Assembly: GCF_013410665.1 (NCBI RefSeq)
Contig: NZ_JACCFM010000001.1
Span: 1,674,001-1,738,000, forward strand
Origin: Leifsonia psychrotolerans
Lineage (GTDB): Bacteria > Actinomycetota > Actinomycetes > Actinomycetales > Microbacteriaceae
Length of the DNA: 64,000 nucleotides
Direction of reading: 5' to 3'
Positions 18,356-26,809 of this stretch are shown in pieces (the stretch's first letter is position 1; each line of letters opens with the position of its first letter). Under the pieces are notes generated by a model. It saw only the letters and a list, made by a program, of their open reading frames with translations. It had not been told where the DNA came from and made no database searches. The translations under genes and the position numbers were made by a program.

Positions 18356-19822
18356 CTACTTCGTGGCGAAGTCGAGCTTGGCGTCGGCCACGGCGATGAC
18401 CGACCAGGTGCCGCCATCGGCATCCGTGAATTCGTACGCGGGAACGACGAGGATGCTGCCGTCGGGCTGCCACTGGGTCGTGAGGCCGAGCCGGGCGCTG
18501 ACGATGTGCACGGCGTTCACGGGCCACGAGAGCTGCGTGCCGGCCACCGGCGTCGCGGGTGCTTCGGTCGGAGGTACCCACGGGGCAGGTTCGGTGTCGG
18601 TCTGGGCGCGCATGACAGCCGGCCAGGCCGTCATCTGGGCGCCGAATCGGGGATCGGACAGCCGCTCGAAGCCCTGCTGTTCACTGACGAGGGCGTAGTC
18701 GCCCAGGCTCACGATATCGGCGAGCGCCCCGGAGACGCTGTAGATTCCAGCCTCGGTCAGATCGAGATTCCAGGACTGGTCGATGCGCTGTCCGTTCACG
18801 ACCGGCCAGGCCTGGGCCGTGCGGGTGAATGAGCCCTCGTACGTCTCAGAGCCGAACTCGAACGCGCCCGCATCGCTGCCCGCCGAGGTAACGATCGTGC
18901 GCAGAGCAGCGATCGCCGCGTCGCTGGCCGGCAATGTGGCCGGCGGCTCGCACGGAGTGTTCCCTGTGTCATCGGTCGGGCAGTCCCACGGGTTGATCAG
19001 GGGGTTTGTGTAGTAGAAGCTGAGCAGTCCATCGAGGTTGACCGAGAGGAAAGGCGCGGTGCCGTCGTTCGACCCCACCGTCCAGGCGCCGTCCTTCAAC
19101 TCCGGCGTGCCCTCGATCCCGAAGCCTGCGGCGAGCGCCGCCACCCTGTCAGCGGTCGAGGCCGAGCGCGCATCGAAGGCGTACCCGCGCGCCGTGCCGG
19201 CGGTCGTGGAGAGTCCCGATGCACTGAACGTGTTGCGGCCGGATGCCCACGGATACATCATGTCTGACACCCCGCCCGCCATCATTTTGGCCGATGAACC
19301 GGCCGAGCCGGCGACGTTGGCACCGTCGCCCCGCATTGCGCCGTTGAACCCGGCACCGTTGGGGCCCGAACCGCCGGGGCCCGAACCGCTCTGGGCGGCG
19401 AGACCCTGCATCGAGATGGGCGGGGCAGCGCCGTCTGCGGTGTTCGTCGCCGCTCCCCGAGCGGCACCCAGACCGAAGCCGGCACCACCCACGAGGGCGA
19501 GTGATGCGGCGACCGCCACCAACGGCAACCAGCGCGGGCGCCGGCGTGCACGTTCGGCGCTCAGATCGGTGATCGACGCCAGCTCCGTCACCGAGTCGGG
19601 TGCAGACACGGATGCGAACTCGCGTGCAGATGCGGGTGCAGACTCATCCGAGGCATACCGGAGCGTTCCGGCGACCACGTCCTCCGCGAACCCGGCGCGG
19701 GGCTCGACTGCTGCCGCCGGGTCTGCCGCGCGCAGTCGAGCGACCGGGTCGCTTGTCATGTCGACGTTCTCGTCGCTGCTCAGGTCGTGGTTCACGTCGT
19801 CGTGGTTCTTATCGTCGTTCAT
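18356..19822 (-). CDS. Membrane-anchored partner of the ECF sigma factor (putative anti-sigma)
   Basis: 488 residues. The N-terminal 100 residues are acidic and cytoplasmic (DPVARLRAADPAAAVEP). One transmembrane helix follows a basic stop-transfer patch (ERARRRPRWLPLVAVAASLA, about 90-120). A 370-residue extracytoplasmic domain follows, with a Gly/Ser-rich linker and a Trp- and Tyr-rich core. No HCC zinc motif is visible, so it is not a classic ZAS anti-sigma. Linkage to the sigma gene 70 bases upstream and the topology suggest it holds or senses for the sigma factor. GGAGGG precedes the ATG, and it has its own copy of the locus promoter motif. Confidence 0.75.
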   Translation of the reverse strand: MNDDKNHDDVNHDLSSDENVDMTSDPVARLRAADPAAAVEPRAGFAEDVVAGTLRYASDESAPASAREFASVSAPDSVTELASITDLSAERARRRPRWLPLVAVAASLALVGGAGFGLGAARGAATNTADGAAPPISMQGLAAQSGSGPGGSGPNGAGFNGAMRGDGANVAGSAGSSAKMMAGGVSDMMYPWASGRNTFSASGLSTTAGTARGYAFDARSASTADRVAALAAGFGIEGTPELKDGAWTVGSNDGTAPFLSVNLDGLLSFYYTNPLINPWDCPTDDTGNTPCEPPATLPASDAAIAALRTIVTSAGSDAGAFEFGSETYEGSFTRTAQAWPVVNGQRIDQSWNLDLTEAGIYSVSGALADIVSLGDYALVSEQQGFERLSDPRFGAQMTAWPAVMRAQTDTEPAPWVPPTEAPATPVAGTQLSWPVNAVHIVSARLGLTTQWQPDGSILVVPAYEFTDADGGTWSVIAVADAKLDFATK

Positions 19823-19857
19823 GGCGATTTCCCTCCGTCAGTGCTGTTCTTCTACGG

Positions 19858-19885
19858 ATATGTCTGGTGCGGCGCGAATCTTGCA
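19858..19885 (-). promoter_or_regulatory. ECF-type promoter motif before the sigma partner gene
   Basis: Minus strand TGCAAGATT, 12 bases, GACATAT, with CCGCAC inside the spacer. The same two boxes at the same 12-base spacing stand upstream of the sigma gene. The downstream box ends 36 bases before the ATG at 19822. Confidence 0.55.
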
Positions 19886-19892
19886 CGCGCCG

Positions 19893-20432
19893 TTAGAACG
19901 TCAGGCGCTCGTGCCACGCGTCTCGCAGCCGTTTGCGCGCACGTGAGAGTGCGGCATCCGCCCCGGAACGGGAGATCCCGAGCGCGTCGGCGAGTTCTGC
20001 GCCGTCGAGGCCCTCCCACGCGTGCAGGAGAAGAATCTGGCGGTCACGCTCTCCGACGCTGGCGAGTGCCCCGCGCAGCTCGGCGTCGAACAACGCGCTT
20101 AGTTCAGGATGCTCGCGCACCCGCACCAAGCCCGTCTCCGGAACCGCGTCGACGGGCAGGTCGACGAGTTTGCGTCGGTGGTTTGCGAGCGTGAACCCGG
20201 CGGTGCGATAGAGCCACGGTAGAACGGCCTCGCGCGGAACGTCGTCGCGTCGGCGCCACGCGACGGCGAACACCTCGGCGGCGAGATCCTCCGCATCCTG
20301 GCGTGGCCCGCGGCGAGCGAAATAGCGCACGAGAGCGGTCGAATGCTCATGCACCGCGGCGGTGAACCAGGCGGCTTCTGCGCGCGCGTCGGGGGCGGGG
20401 TGCGTCAGAGGAAGATCGGTGCCCTCAGGCAT
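19893..20432 (-). CDS. ECF-family RNA polymerase sigma factor
   Basis: 179 residues. Region 2 (about 25-75: ALVRYFARRGPRQDAEDLAA, EVFAVAWRR) and region 4 (about 120-175: LLHAWEGLDGAELADALGIS, then ARKRLRDAW) are present, and region 3 is absent, the ECF layout. The ATG at 20432 is chosen for its GAGGAG. A GTG at 20483 sits seven bases after the promoter motif and could be a leaderless start adding 17 residues. With the membrane protein downstream it forms a sigma/anti-sigma type pair, probably self-regulated. Confidence 0.92.
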   Translation of the reverse strand: MPEGTDLPLTHPAPDARAEAAWFTAAVHEHSTALVRYFARRGPRQDAEDLAAEVFAVAWRRRDDVPREAVLPWLYRTAGFTLANHRRKLVDLPVDAVPETGLVRVREHPELSALFDAELRGALASVGERDRQILLLHAWEGLDGAELADALGISRSGADAALSRARKRLRDAWHERLTF

Positions 20433-20490
20433 CGCACTCTCCTCGCTCGCATCGGCGGCTGCTGTGGTGCTGTCGATTGTCACACCCTGA

Positions 20491-20518
20491 ATGTGTCACG
20501 TGTGCGGTAAATCTTGCA
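20491..20518 (-). promoter_or_regulatory. ECF-type promoter motif before the sigma gene
   Basis: Minus strand TGCAAGATT, 12 bases (containing CCGCAC), GACACAT. It matches the motif at 19858-19885 in both boxes and in spacing, as expected of a promoter read by the sigma factor it precedes. Box-to-box distances suit an ECF sigma factor. Confidence 0.55.
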
Positions 20519-20657
20519 CGCCGACCGAAAGTCGAGCATGTCGAGCATATCGAGAGGTGTGGCCGCGTCACGGCGCACGCGATACCACCCGGTGAGCAGC
20601 GCCCATCTGTCCACGTCATTGAGGCCGTCGATCGACGGGCCGACATGCATCCGGCTC

Positions 20658-20833
20658 GCGTCGTAATCGGCCGGGGTGTGTGGTGGGCGGCAAACGTGAG
20701 GGTGTTGCCCGGTGTGACGATCGGCGCGGGTACGGTGGTGGGCGCGGGAGCGGTCGTCACGAAGGATGCCGCGGCGGGGGCAATCGTGGTGGGGGCGCCG
20801 GCGAACCAGGTGGGAACGGTTCCGGAGGGGTGA
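20658..20833 (+). pseudogene. C-terminal remnant of a hexapeptide-repeat acyltransferase
   Basis: The frame reads IGRGVWWAANVRVLPGVTIG, then AGTVVGAGAVVTKDAAAGAI and VVGAPANQV, the final left-handed beta-helix coils of a sugar or maltose O-acetyltransferase (LacA/NodL type). Nothing upstream encodes the rest of the enzyme. I regard it as a truncated remnant. The bases 20519-20657 hold no gene I recognise. Confidence 0.6.
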
Positions 20834-20875
20834 TACCTGAACTGGGAGGAGCCGGGCGGCATCCGTCATAACCTG

Positions 20876-22159
20876 TCACAGCTGAGCGAGGAGATCAATG
20901 ACCGCCCGGGCTGCGCGGTCGCCGGCGACGAGCGCACCCTGAATGGAGCCGGTCCCCCGGTGGTCGCCCGTCACGAGCACCCGATCGCCCGTCCATCGCG
21001 GGCGGCGATCCCCCAAGGGTGGTGGCTGGGCCGGAAGCGCGTGGGGCACGACGTGGTGGACGAGCACCTCCCAGTGCCGAGTGGAGGTCCGGTAGAGGCG
21101 CTCGAGGTCACGGCGCACATCGCCCTCTCCCGCAAGACCATCGGGCCGGTCCAGCAACGTCGTCGCCTGAACGAGTGTCTCTCCGGGCGGTGCGTACGAC
21201 GGAGCGACGTCAGAGATCACGGCAGCGTTCCAGATCGACCCGGCGGGCCCACCTCCGGGTCGGGTGGCGTCCAGCATCAAAAACGGTCCGCCCGACAGCA
21301 CGCCCGGCGGCTGCGCCTGCGGCCTGTCCGTGGCCCGGAACCACCAGGTAGTCAGGCCGTGAGTGGCCGGCGCGGGGAGGTCGGTGAGTTCAGCGACATC
21401 CGCAGGGCCGACGGCCACCACCGCGATGCGTCCGCGGATCGTCTCATGATCCGTCGTAACCTCGATGCCGCCGGGCGCTTCCCGCACGGTTCGGGCCGCG
21501 GCGCCCAGCCGCACCGGTTCGGCAAGCGAGGCAGCCATCTGCTCGGGCAACGCCTGCATTCCGGCGCGCGGGAGCCCGGGGGCGCCGAGAGCAAAATAGC
21601 GCATCAGCAGGCGCACATAATTCGCGGAGCTCGTGCCGGTGCTGTCGGCAAGGACCCCGGCCAGGAAAGTGTCAAGCACGTCGCGTCGGAACCGACCGGT
21701 GAGCCCGGCCTCGTCGAGCGACTCGTGGAGCGTCTGGTCGCGCGCGGCGTGGGATGCCCTCGACGGTCGCAGCAGAGTCGGCCCAAGCCACCGTGCAAGA
21801 GCGACCAGGTCAGACCTCGGGGTGAGCTCGCTGCGCAGGGTTTCGAGGGCGAATCGTGGATGCCGGAGTGGATGCGCGAGAGTGGTGCTTGTCTCGCCCG
21901 TGCGAACCACAACTCCAACACCGAACTTCTGCAGCCCGAGCGCCGGCACGTCGATCCAGTCACGCACCGCCGGGTACGCCGGGTTCAGCAGCTGAAAGCC
22001 GCGATCGCACAAGAAGCCATCCACGCTGTCGGTCCGCACACGGCCTCCGATGGTTGCTTCCGACTCGAGGACGATGACGCTGTGCCCTGAACGCTCGGCA
22101 CGACGTGCGCATTGGAGGCCCGCAAGACCTGCTCCGATCACGATCACGTCGGTATCCAT
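20876..22159 (-). CDS. FAD-dependent amine oxidase / phytoene-desaturase-like protein
   Basis: 427 residues. N-terminal dinucleotide fold VIVIGAGLAGLQCARRAERS, GG doublet IGGRVRTD and a C-terminal FAD motif VLVTGDHRGTGSIQGALVAG are diagnostic of the flavin amine oxidase superfamily. The substrate domain is not specific enough to name a reaction; desaturase or oxidase of a lipid-like or amine substrate is possible. CTGAGGAG precedes the ATG. Single gene, with an SDR gene just upstream on the same strand. Confidence 0.87.
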   Translation of the reverse strand: MDTDVIVIGAGLAGLQCARRAERSGHSVIVLESEATIGGRVRTDSVDGFLCDRGFQLLNPAYPAVRDWIDVPALGLQKFGVGVVVRTGETSTTLAHPLRHPRFALETLRSELTPRSDLVALARWLGPTLLRPSRASHAARDQTLHESLDEAGLTGRFRRDVLDTFLAGVLADSTGTSSANYVRLLMRYFALGAPGLPRAGMQALPEQMAASLAEPVRLGAAARTVREAPGGIEVTTDHETIRGRIAVVAVGPADVAELTDLPAPATHGLTTWWFRATDRPQAQPPGVLSGGPFLMLDATRPGGGPAGSIWNAAVISDVAPSYAPPGETLVQATTLLDRPDGLAGEGDVRRDLERLYRTSTRHWEVLVHHVVPHALPAQPPPLGDRRPRWTGDRVLVTGDHRGTGSIQGALVAGDRAARAVIDLLAQL

Positions 22160-22221
22160 CTGGCTCCTCAGCGTTGTGCTTCTTTACCGTTCAGCGATCA
22201 GTCTCAGCATCTCGACCGCAC

Positions 22222-22875
22222 CTAGAAAGCAGAGCTGGGCAGATCCTTTTCGCCCTCGACGATCGCAGTGATGATCCGCGCTGCCACGAGGTCTGGGTCC
22301 AGAGCCGCTCCGAATCGCGGCGCCGACCCGGCGATCGGGTGCTCGGATAGTGCGGTGGCCGTGTGGCCGGGGCGAGCATCCACGATTCGGATGCCCGCGC
22401 GACGATACTCGCGCGCCGCGGCAACAACGAAGGCGGCGAGCGCCGCTTTCGACGCCGAATATGCTGCCAGACCGGCGACGGGTGTCTCAGCGACAACACC
22501 GCTGAGAGTGACGACGAAGGGCTCTCGGCCATCACGTGCCGAGGCCGCGAGGTAGGGCTCGCTCTGGGTGATGAGCTGGATCGCGCTCATCGTGTTGACC
22601 GCGAAGAGTTCTTCCACGGTGGCAGAATCAAGGTCGGATGCGGCGCCGAAGGCGACGACCCCCGACGCGACCACGAGCCCGTCGAGACGCCCGTGCTGCG
22701 AATTCGTGGCATCGAGCACCTCTCGAATCACGGAGGGTGCGCGGAGGTCATGCCCCGCAGACTGTGATGACCGGACAACGATGGCGCCGTTGCTCTCCAG
22801 CTGAGCGGCGATCCGCGAGCCGAGCCCGCCGGTCGCGCCGACGACCAGAACAACCGCGCCCTGAAGATTCGTCAT
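22222..22875 (-). CDS. SDR-family NAD(P)-dependent oxidoreductase
   Basis: 217 residues, classical short-chain dehydrogenase. Cofactor motif VVGATGGLGSRIA (TGxxxGxG type) near 11-23, substrate serine in VTLSGVVAE and active-site YSASK. The C-terminal substrate loop is short. It precedes the flavin oxidase gene by 62 bases on the same strand, so the two may be cotranscribed. Substrate unknown. Confidence 0.88.
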   Translation of the reverse strand: MTNLQGAVVLVVGATGGLGSRIAAQLESNGAIVVRSSQSAGHDLRAPSVIREVLDATNSQHGRLDGLVVASGVVAFGAASDLDSATVEELFAVNTMSAIQLITQSEPYLAASARDGREPFVVTLSGVVAETPVAGLAAYSASKAALAAFVVAAAREYRRAGIRIVDARPGHTATALSEHPIAGSAPRFGAALDPDLVAARIITAIVEGEKDLPSSAF

Positions 22876-23063
22876 GGGTCGATCGTAGATGACTTGCGGG
22901 CAGGTAGCCCAGCGCCTAGAGACTCAGCACGCTAACCGTTGAAACGGAAATCCAGGGGTTTCGTCCCAGATAACCATCTGGCGGCTATCAATTCCGGCGT
23001 TCCTCGGTTGCGATTGTGAGGCTGACGGGTCCAGCCTCGCTCGGGCCGCCGCAGTGCTCGCTG

Positions 23064-23108
23064 CCACCGACCCGCAGCAACCGACCCGCAGCCACCGACC
23101 CGCAGCCA
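23064..23108. repeat. 14-nt tandem repeat, three copies
   Basis: CCACCGACCCGCAG and near copies in direct tandem in the gap between two SDR genes. The surrounding 22920-23140 has no recognised gene. Confidence 0.7.
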
Positions 23109-23143
23109 GTCGAGCCAGCAGCGTGGTGAGGCGCAGACGCTCG

Positions 23144-23818
23144 CTACTCCCTGCCGTCCTCGAGCGGAATGAGCATCGTGCGAAAGGGACCAGCGGTGGC
23201 GTGGATCTCCCAGATGCGAGCGGCGACATCGTCGATGCCGTTGGGCAGCTGAAGCTTGGGAATGCCTCCCGGAATGACGAGCTGACGGACGCGGACACCC
23301 TCATCCTCGAGCGCTTCGTGAAGCATCTCGCCGTAGGCGCTTTCGGCCGGAAAGGCAAGCGATGTTCCGGCGAAACCGGCGCGTGCCTTCACCGAGGTCC
23401 CGCCGTTAATCAGGATGATGCTGCCGTCCCCTGTCTCACGCATTGCCGGCAGCACGGTGCGCACTGCATGGATGAGACCGAGCGCTGAGAACTGCAGCGC
23501 TTCCAGTGCCAGCTCGGGAACCAAATCGAGCACCGGCTTCAGGTAGTCGCGCGACGGCAGAGGGCTGTACTGCAGCGTCGTGATCGGACCCAACTCGGCT
23601 GCGGCACGCGCGAGCGCGGCCTCGAGCTCAGCCGGTTCTAGCACGTCGGCAGCGTAACCACGGGCGGTCACGCCATCCGCTTCGAGCTCCGCGGCTAGAG
23701 CGTCGAGCTTCGGTTGGTCCCTCGAAACCAGGGCGACCGCGAACCCCTCGCGTCCGAACTTACGAGCAACCGCTGCTCCGAGTCCCGGTCCAGCTCCGAT
23801 GATTGCGATGACGGGCAT
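23144..23818 (-). CDS. SDR-fold protein lacking the YxxxK motif
   Basis: 224 residues. The cofactor site is clear (IAIIGAGPGLGAAVARKFG), followed by an NADP-type ALVSRDQPKL strand. After the serine region (LINGGTSVKARAG) the position of the usual YxxxK reads SLAFPAESAYGEML, so the catalytic lysine is absent. It may bind nucleotide without classical dehydrogenase activity, as in other atypical SDRs. AAGGAAC precedes the ATG. Confidence 0.8.
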   Translation of the reverse strand: MPVIAIIGAGPGLGAAVARKFGREGFAVALVSRDQPKLDALAAELEADGVTARGYAADVLEPAELEAALARAAAELGPITTLQYSPLPSRDYLKPVLDLVPELALEALQFSALGLIHAVRTVLPAMRETGDGSIILINGGTSVKARAGFAGTSLAFPAESAYGEMLHEALEDEGVRVRQLVIPGGIPKLQLPNGIDDVAARIWEIHATAGPFRTMLIPLEDGRE

Positions 23819-23829
23819 TGTGAGTTCCT

Positions 23830-24114
23830 TCAGCGGTGATGACGGCGGGTAGGGTCGCTCGAAAGCCTACCGGGACGCGCTCCAGTCGCCGGCGCGGGCA
23901 CGGTCATTCGACGACTGCGCGACGCCCCAACGAGCCCTGCAAACGGATCTAGCTCGCCCACGGACCGTGTCTGTAAGAGCTTCGCACGGAGACAGTCAAC
24001 GCGGTCCTCACCGATCATGTACGCGAACCCGCGATTGGACGCCGCCGCGTTCGTCACGAACTCTACAGCGCGTTGCAGGAGGTCGAGAACTCGCTGGAAT
24101 TGGCCATTGTGCAA
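23830..24114 (-). CDS. Doubtful small reading frame (94 residues)
   Basis: The first 60 residues look protein-like (FQRVLDLLQRAVEFVTNAAA, GEDRVDCLRAKLLQ), the last 30 look random. There is no clear ribosome site and I know no family. It may be a remnant. The rest of 23819-24243, a 425-base gap, shows nothing I can support, and codon bias there is weak. Confidence 0.22.
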   Translation of the reverse strand: MHNGQFQRVLDLLQRAVEFVTNAAASNRGFAYMIGEDRVDCLRAKLLQTRSVGELDPFAGLVGASRSRRMTVPAPATGARPGRLSSDPTRRHHR

Positions 24115-24243
24115 AACTTCCCAGTTAGTCCTGCGTCACTCTCAAGGCGCTACCGCCAGAGGAACGCGAGCCCCGCTCGTTGTCTACAAAGTCGCTATTC
24201 GACCTCAGCGTGAATCATGGTCGTTCAGTGAACATCACGTTCG

Positions 24244-24663
24244 TCACCAGCGGCGGCGCCGAACCCAGTTAGCGCACGGTTGAGTGGATCCGCGGCGCAC
24301 ACCCTGGCAGGGAGGCATCTCCTCAGGCCATTCACGATCGCGCACCTCATCATCGCCGTCGGAATCGAGGTTCCCCTGCCTCGGCTTCCACAGCGAGTCG
24401 TGCAGATCGTAAGCGTTGAGAGTGAGCTCGCAATCGCAACAGCAGGCTCCCATGTCAGACAATCGCGTCAGAAGCGAGGAGGCTCGCGGCGCACAACGTT
24501 CGCGGTAGCGCAGAACGAATCGATGGCTGTTATCGCACCCAAATTCATCGAGTTGACGAATGACAAAACAGACGAGGCATTCGCCGCCTCGAGGAGCAGA
24601 CATCGTTTCTGCCGCATCGCGGAGAATCTGCTCGGCTTCTTCAGTAATAGTCTTCGTATCCAT
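24244..24663 (-). CDS. DUF2695-like cysteine-rich protein
   Basis: 139 residues from the ATG at 24663 (start uncertain, weak ribosome site). The middle part ECLVCFVIRQLDEFGCDNSH and GACCCDCELTLNAYD matches the DUF2695 pattern of CxxC, HGC(D/N)H-like and CDCE motifs, probably a small metal-binding domain. The Trp/Arg-rich C-terminus is less conserved. GC content is lower than in neighbouring genes, which may point to transfer. Function unknown. Confidence 0.6.
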   Translation of the reverse strand: MDTKTITEEAEQILRDAAETMSAPRGGECLVCFVIRQLDEFGCDNSHRFVLRYRERCAPRASSLLTRLSDMGACCCDCELTLNAYDLHDSLWKPRQGNLDSDGDDEVRDREWPEEMPPCQGVRRGSTQPCANWVRRRRW

Positions 24664-24770
24664 ATTCACACTGTGCCGCGCACCACCGACACGGAACATC
24701 ACGTCGAGTGCGGGGAGTCGGATACCACCGAACTCACTGCCCCCACAACGCGAACAACCGACACACGCAG

Positions 24771-24806
24771 AACCGGCCCCGTCTGCCGAAGCAGACGGGG
24801 CCGGTT
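24771..24806. terminator. Terminator hairpin of ychF
   Basis: Perfect 16-bp stem AACCGGCCCCGTCTGC with the stable tetraloop CGAA (TTCG on the minus strand), 15 bases after the ychF stop. No U-tract. Confidence 0.75.
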
Positions 24807-24821
24807 GAGAAGCGCGAGTGG

Positions 24822-25895
24822 CTATACGTTGAAGCGGAACTCAACCACGTCGCCATCCTGCATGACGTATTCCTTGCCCTCCATGCGGGCCTTGCCCTTG
24901 GCCCGGGCCTCGGCAACCGAACCGGTCTCGATCAGGTCCTCGAACGAGATGATCTCGGCCTTGATGAAGCCCTTCTGGAAGTCGGTGTGAATGACACCGG
25001 CAGCCTGCGGCGCGGTGGCACCCTTCGGGATCGTCCAGGCGCGGGTCTCTTTCGGACCGGCGGTCAGGTAGGTCTGCAGGCCGAGGGTATCGAAGCCGAT
25101 GCGGGCGAGCTGATCGAGACCGCTCTCGGACTGGCCGGTGGAGGCGAGCATCTCGGCAGCATCCTCGTCGTCGAGCTCGGCGAGCTCCGACTCGAGCTTG
25201 GCATCGAGGAAGACGGCGTGGGCCGGCGCGACGAGAGCCGACAGGGTTGCGAGCTTCTCGGCATCCTGCAGCACGGCCTCGTCGACGTTGAACACGTAGA
25301 TGAACGGTTTGACGGTCAGCAGACCGAGTTCCTTGATGGGCTCCAGGTCGATGGTCGAAGCAGATAGCGGCTTACCGGCGTCGAGGAACTCCTGCGCCTT
25401 CTTGGCGGTCTCGAGCACGATCGGTTCGGCCTTGCGCCCCTTGACCTCTTTCTCGAAGCGCGCGACGGCCTTCTCGAGGGTCTGCAGGTCGGCGAGGATC
25501 AGCTCGGTGTTGATGGTCTCCATGTCACTGGCCGGGTTGACCGCGCCGTCAACGTGCACCACGTCAGGGTCGGCGAATCCCCGGATGACCTGGGCGATTG
25601 CATCCGCCTCACGGATGTTCGCTAGGAACTTGTTACCCAAGCCTTCGCCCTCGCTGGCGCCGCGCACGATGCCGGCGATGTCGACGAACGACACCGGGGC
25701 GGGCAGCAGACGCTCGCTGCCGAAAACTTCGGCGAGGGCGCCCAGGCGCTTGTCGGGCAGGTTCACCACACCGACGTTCGGCTCGATCGTGGCGAACGGG
25801 TAGTTCGCCGCGAGCACGTTGTTCTTGGTGAGAGCGTTGAAGAGGGTGGACTTGCCGACATTGGGCAGACCGACGATTGCAATAGTGAGAGCCAC
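24822..25895 (-). CDS. ychF: Redox-regulated ATPase YchF (OLA1 family)
   Basis: 357 residues of the universally conserved Obg-related P-loop protein that prefers ATP and binds ribosomes. Walker A GLPNVGKSTLFNALT, Walker B-like FVDIAGIVRGASEGEGLGNK (first 20) and the C-terminal TGS-like domain ending VEFRFNV are all present. The GTG at 25895 gives the family start VALTIAIVGLPN; a TTG at 25904 is possible. Monocistronic, divergent from the exonuclease gene. Confidence 0.96.
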   Translation of the reverse strand: MALTIAIVGLPNVGKSTLFNALTKNNVLAANYPFATIEPNVGVVNLPDKRLGALAEVFGSERLLPAPVSFVDIAGIVRGASEGEGLGNKFLANIREADAIAQVIRGFADPDVVHVDGAVNPASDMETINTELILADLQTLEKAVARFEKEVKGRKAEPIVLETAKKAQEFLDAGKPLSASTIDLEPIKELGLLTVKPFIYVFNVDEAVLQDAEKLATLSALVAPAHAVFLDAKLESELAELDDEDAAEMLASTGQSESGLDQLARIGFDTLGLQTYLTAGPKETRAWTIPKGATAPQAAGVIHTDFQKGFIKAEIISFEDLIETGSVAEARAKGKARMEGKEYVMQDGDVVEFRFNV

Positions 25896-25978
25896 GAGGG
25901 TCAATCGTACCGGCTTCGCCGCCCGGAGGTGGCCGGATCGGTAAGAACACTGTCAGCCATGCGTGAGAACATGAAGAC

Positions 25979-26596
25979 GTGCCTTTGAACTTCACCGCCA
26001 TTGACTTTGAAACCGCCAACTCCTCGAGCGCGTCGGCGTGCTCGGTCGGCCTGGTGAAGGTGCGCGACGGCAAAGTCGTCGACACGGCGAACTGGCTGAT
26101 CCGGCCGCCGGCCGGCCACGATGCATTCCAGGAATGGAATATTAAGATTCACGGCATCCGTCCTGAAGACGTTGAGAAGGCGCCCACCTGGGCGAAACAG
26201 CTGCCGTACTTGGTGGCCTTTGCCGGCGGGGACCACCTCGTCGCCCACAACGCGGGCTTCGACCTCGGCGTGATTTCGAAGGCGACCCAGGTCGTCGGCC
26301 TCGAGGTGCCCAACTTCAACTACGTCTGCAGCTTGCAGGTAGCCCGCCGCACCTACCACCTCGACTCCTACCGCCTGCCGGTGGCCGCGATGGCCGCGGG
26401 ATTCGAAGACTTCGCGCACCACGACGCCCTCGCCGACGCGGAGGCCTGCGCGGCGATCATGATCGACGCGGCCAAGCGGCACTCGGCCTTGAATCTGGAG
26501 CAGCTCGCTCACATTACCCGGGTCAAGGTCGGCGCGATCGGGCCGATCGCCACCAAAGAACAGGCCTCGACGCACGGCCCGATGGCGCTGAACTGA
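25979..26596 (+). CDS. DnaQ-like 3'-5' exonuclease (DEDDh)
   Basis: 205 residues. Exo I FTAIDFETAN, Exo II HNAGFDLGV and Exo III HHDALADAEACA supply the DEDDh acidic residues and histidine. Similar free-standing proteins are annotated as epsilon-like exonucleases in Actinobacteria. The C-terminal 35 residues (LAHITRVKVGAIGP...) are not part of the nuclease core. GTG start. Confidence 0.9.
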   Translation: MPLNFTAIDFETANSSSASACSVGLVKVRDGKVVDTANWLIRPPAGHDAFQEWNIKIHGIRPEDVEKAPTWAKQLPYLVAFAGGDHLVAHNAGFDLGVISKATQVVGLEVPNFNYVCSLQVARRTYHLDSYRLPVAAMAAGFEDFAHHDALADAEACAAIMIDAAKRHSALNLEQLAHITRVKVGAIGPIATKEQASTHGPMALN

Positions 26597-26624
26597 CCCG
26601 CCCGGGTATCTCCGGAAGCGCGTC

Positions 26625-26670
26625 GCACCCGCCCCACGCACCCGTGCCACGCACCCGCCCCACGCATCCG
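26625..26670. repeat. 13-nt tandem repeat, about 3.4 copies
   Basis: GCACCCGCCCCAC with one variant copy, in the spacer between the exonuclease and rmuC. Noncoding. Confidence 0.7.
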
Positions 26671-26809
26671 CGCGCTGAGTACGTATCTGCGCCCGGATCG
26701 ATCGTGAATTGCCACAATTCGCCCCTCGCCCACGGGTTATGGGGCAATCTGCGGTAACTCGCGGTGCCGCCGCGGCAGCTCTGTCGGTGGCCGCTGCAAG
26801 GATAACTTC

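Noticed and set aside
22924..23140. Gene remnant ending in a WDETPGFPFQRL-like sequence
   Set aside because: It looks protein-like for about 20 codons only, without family match or start; too little to call.
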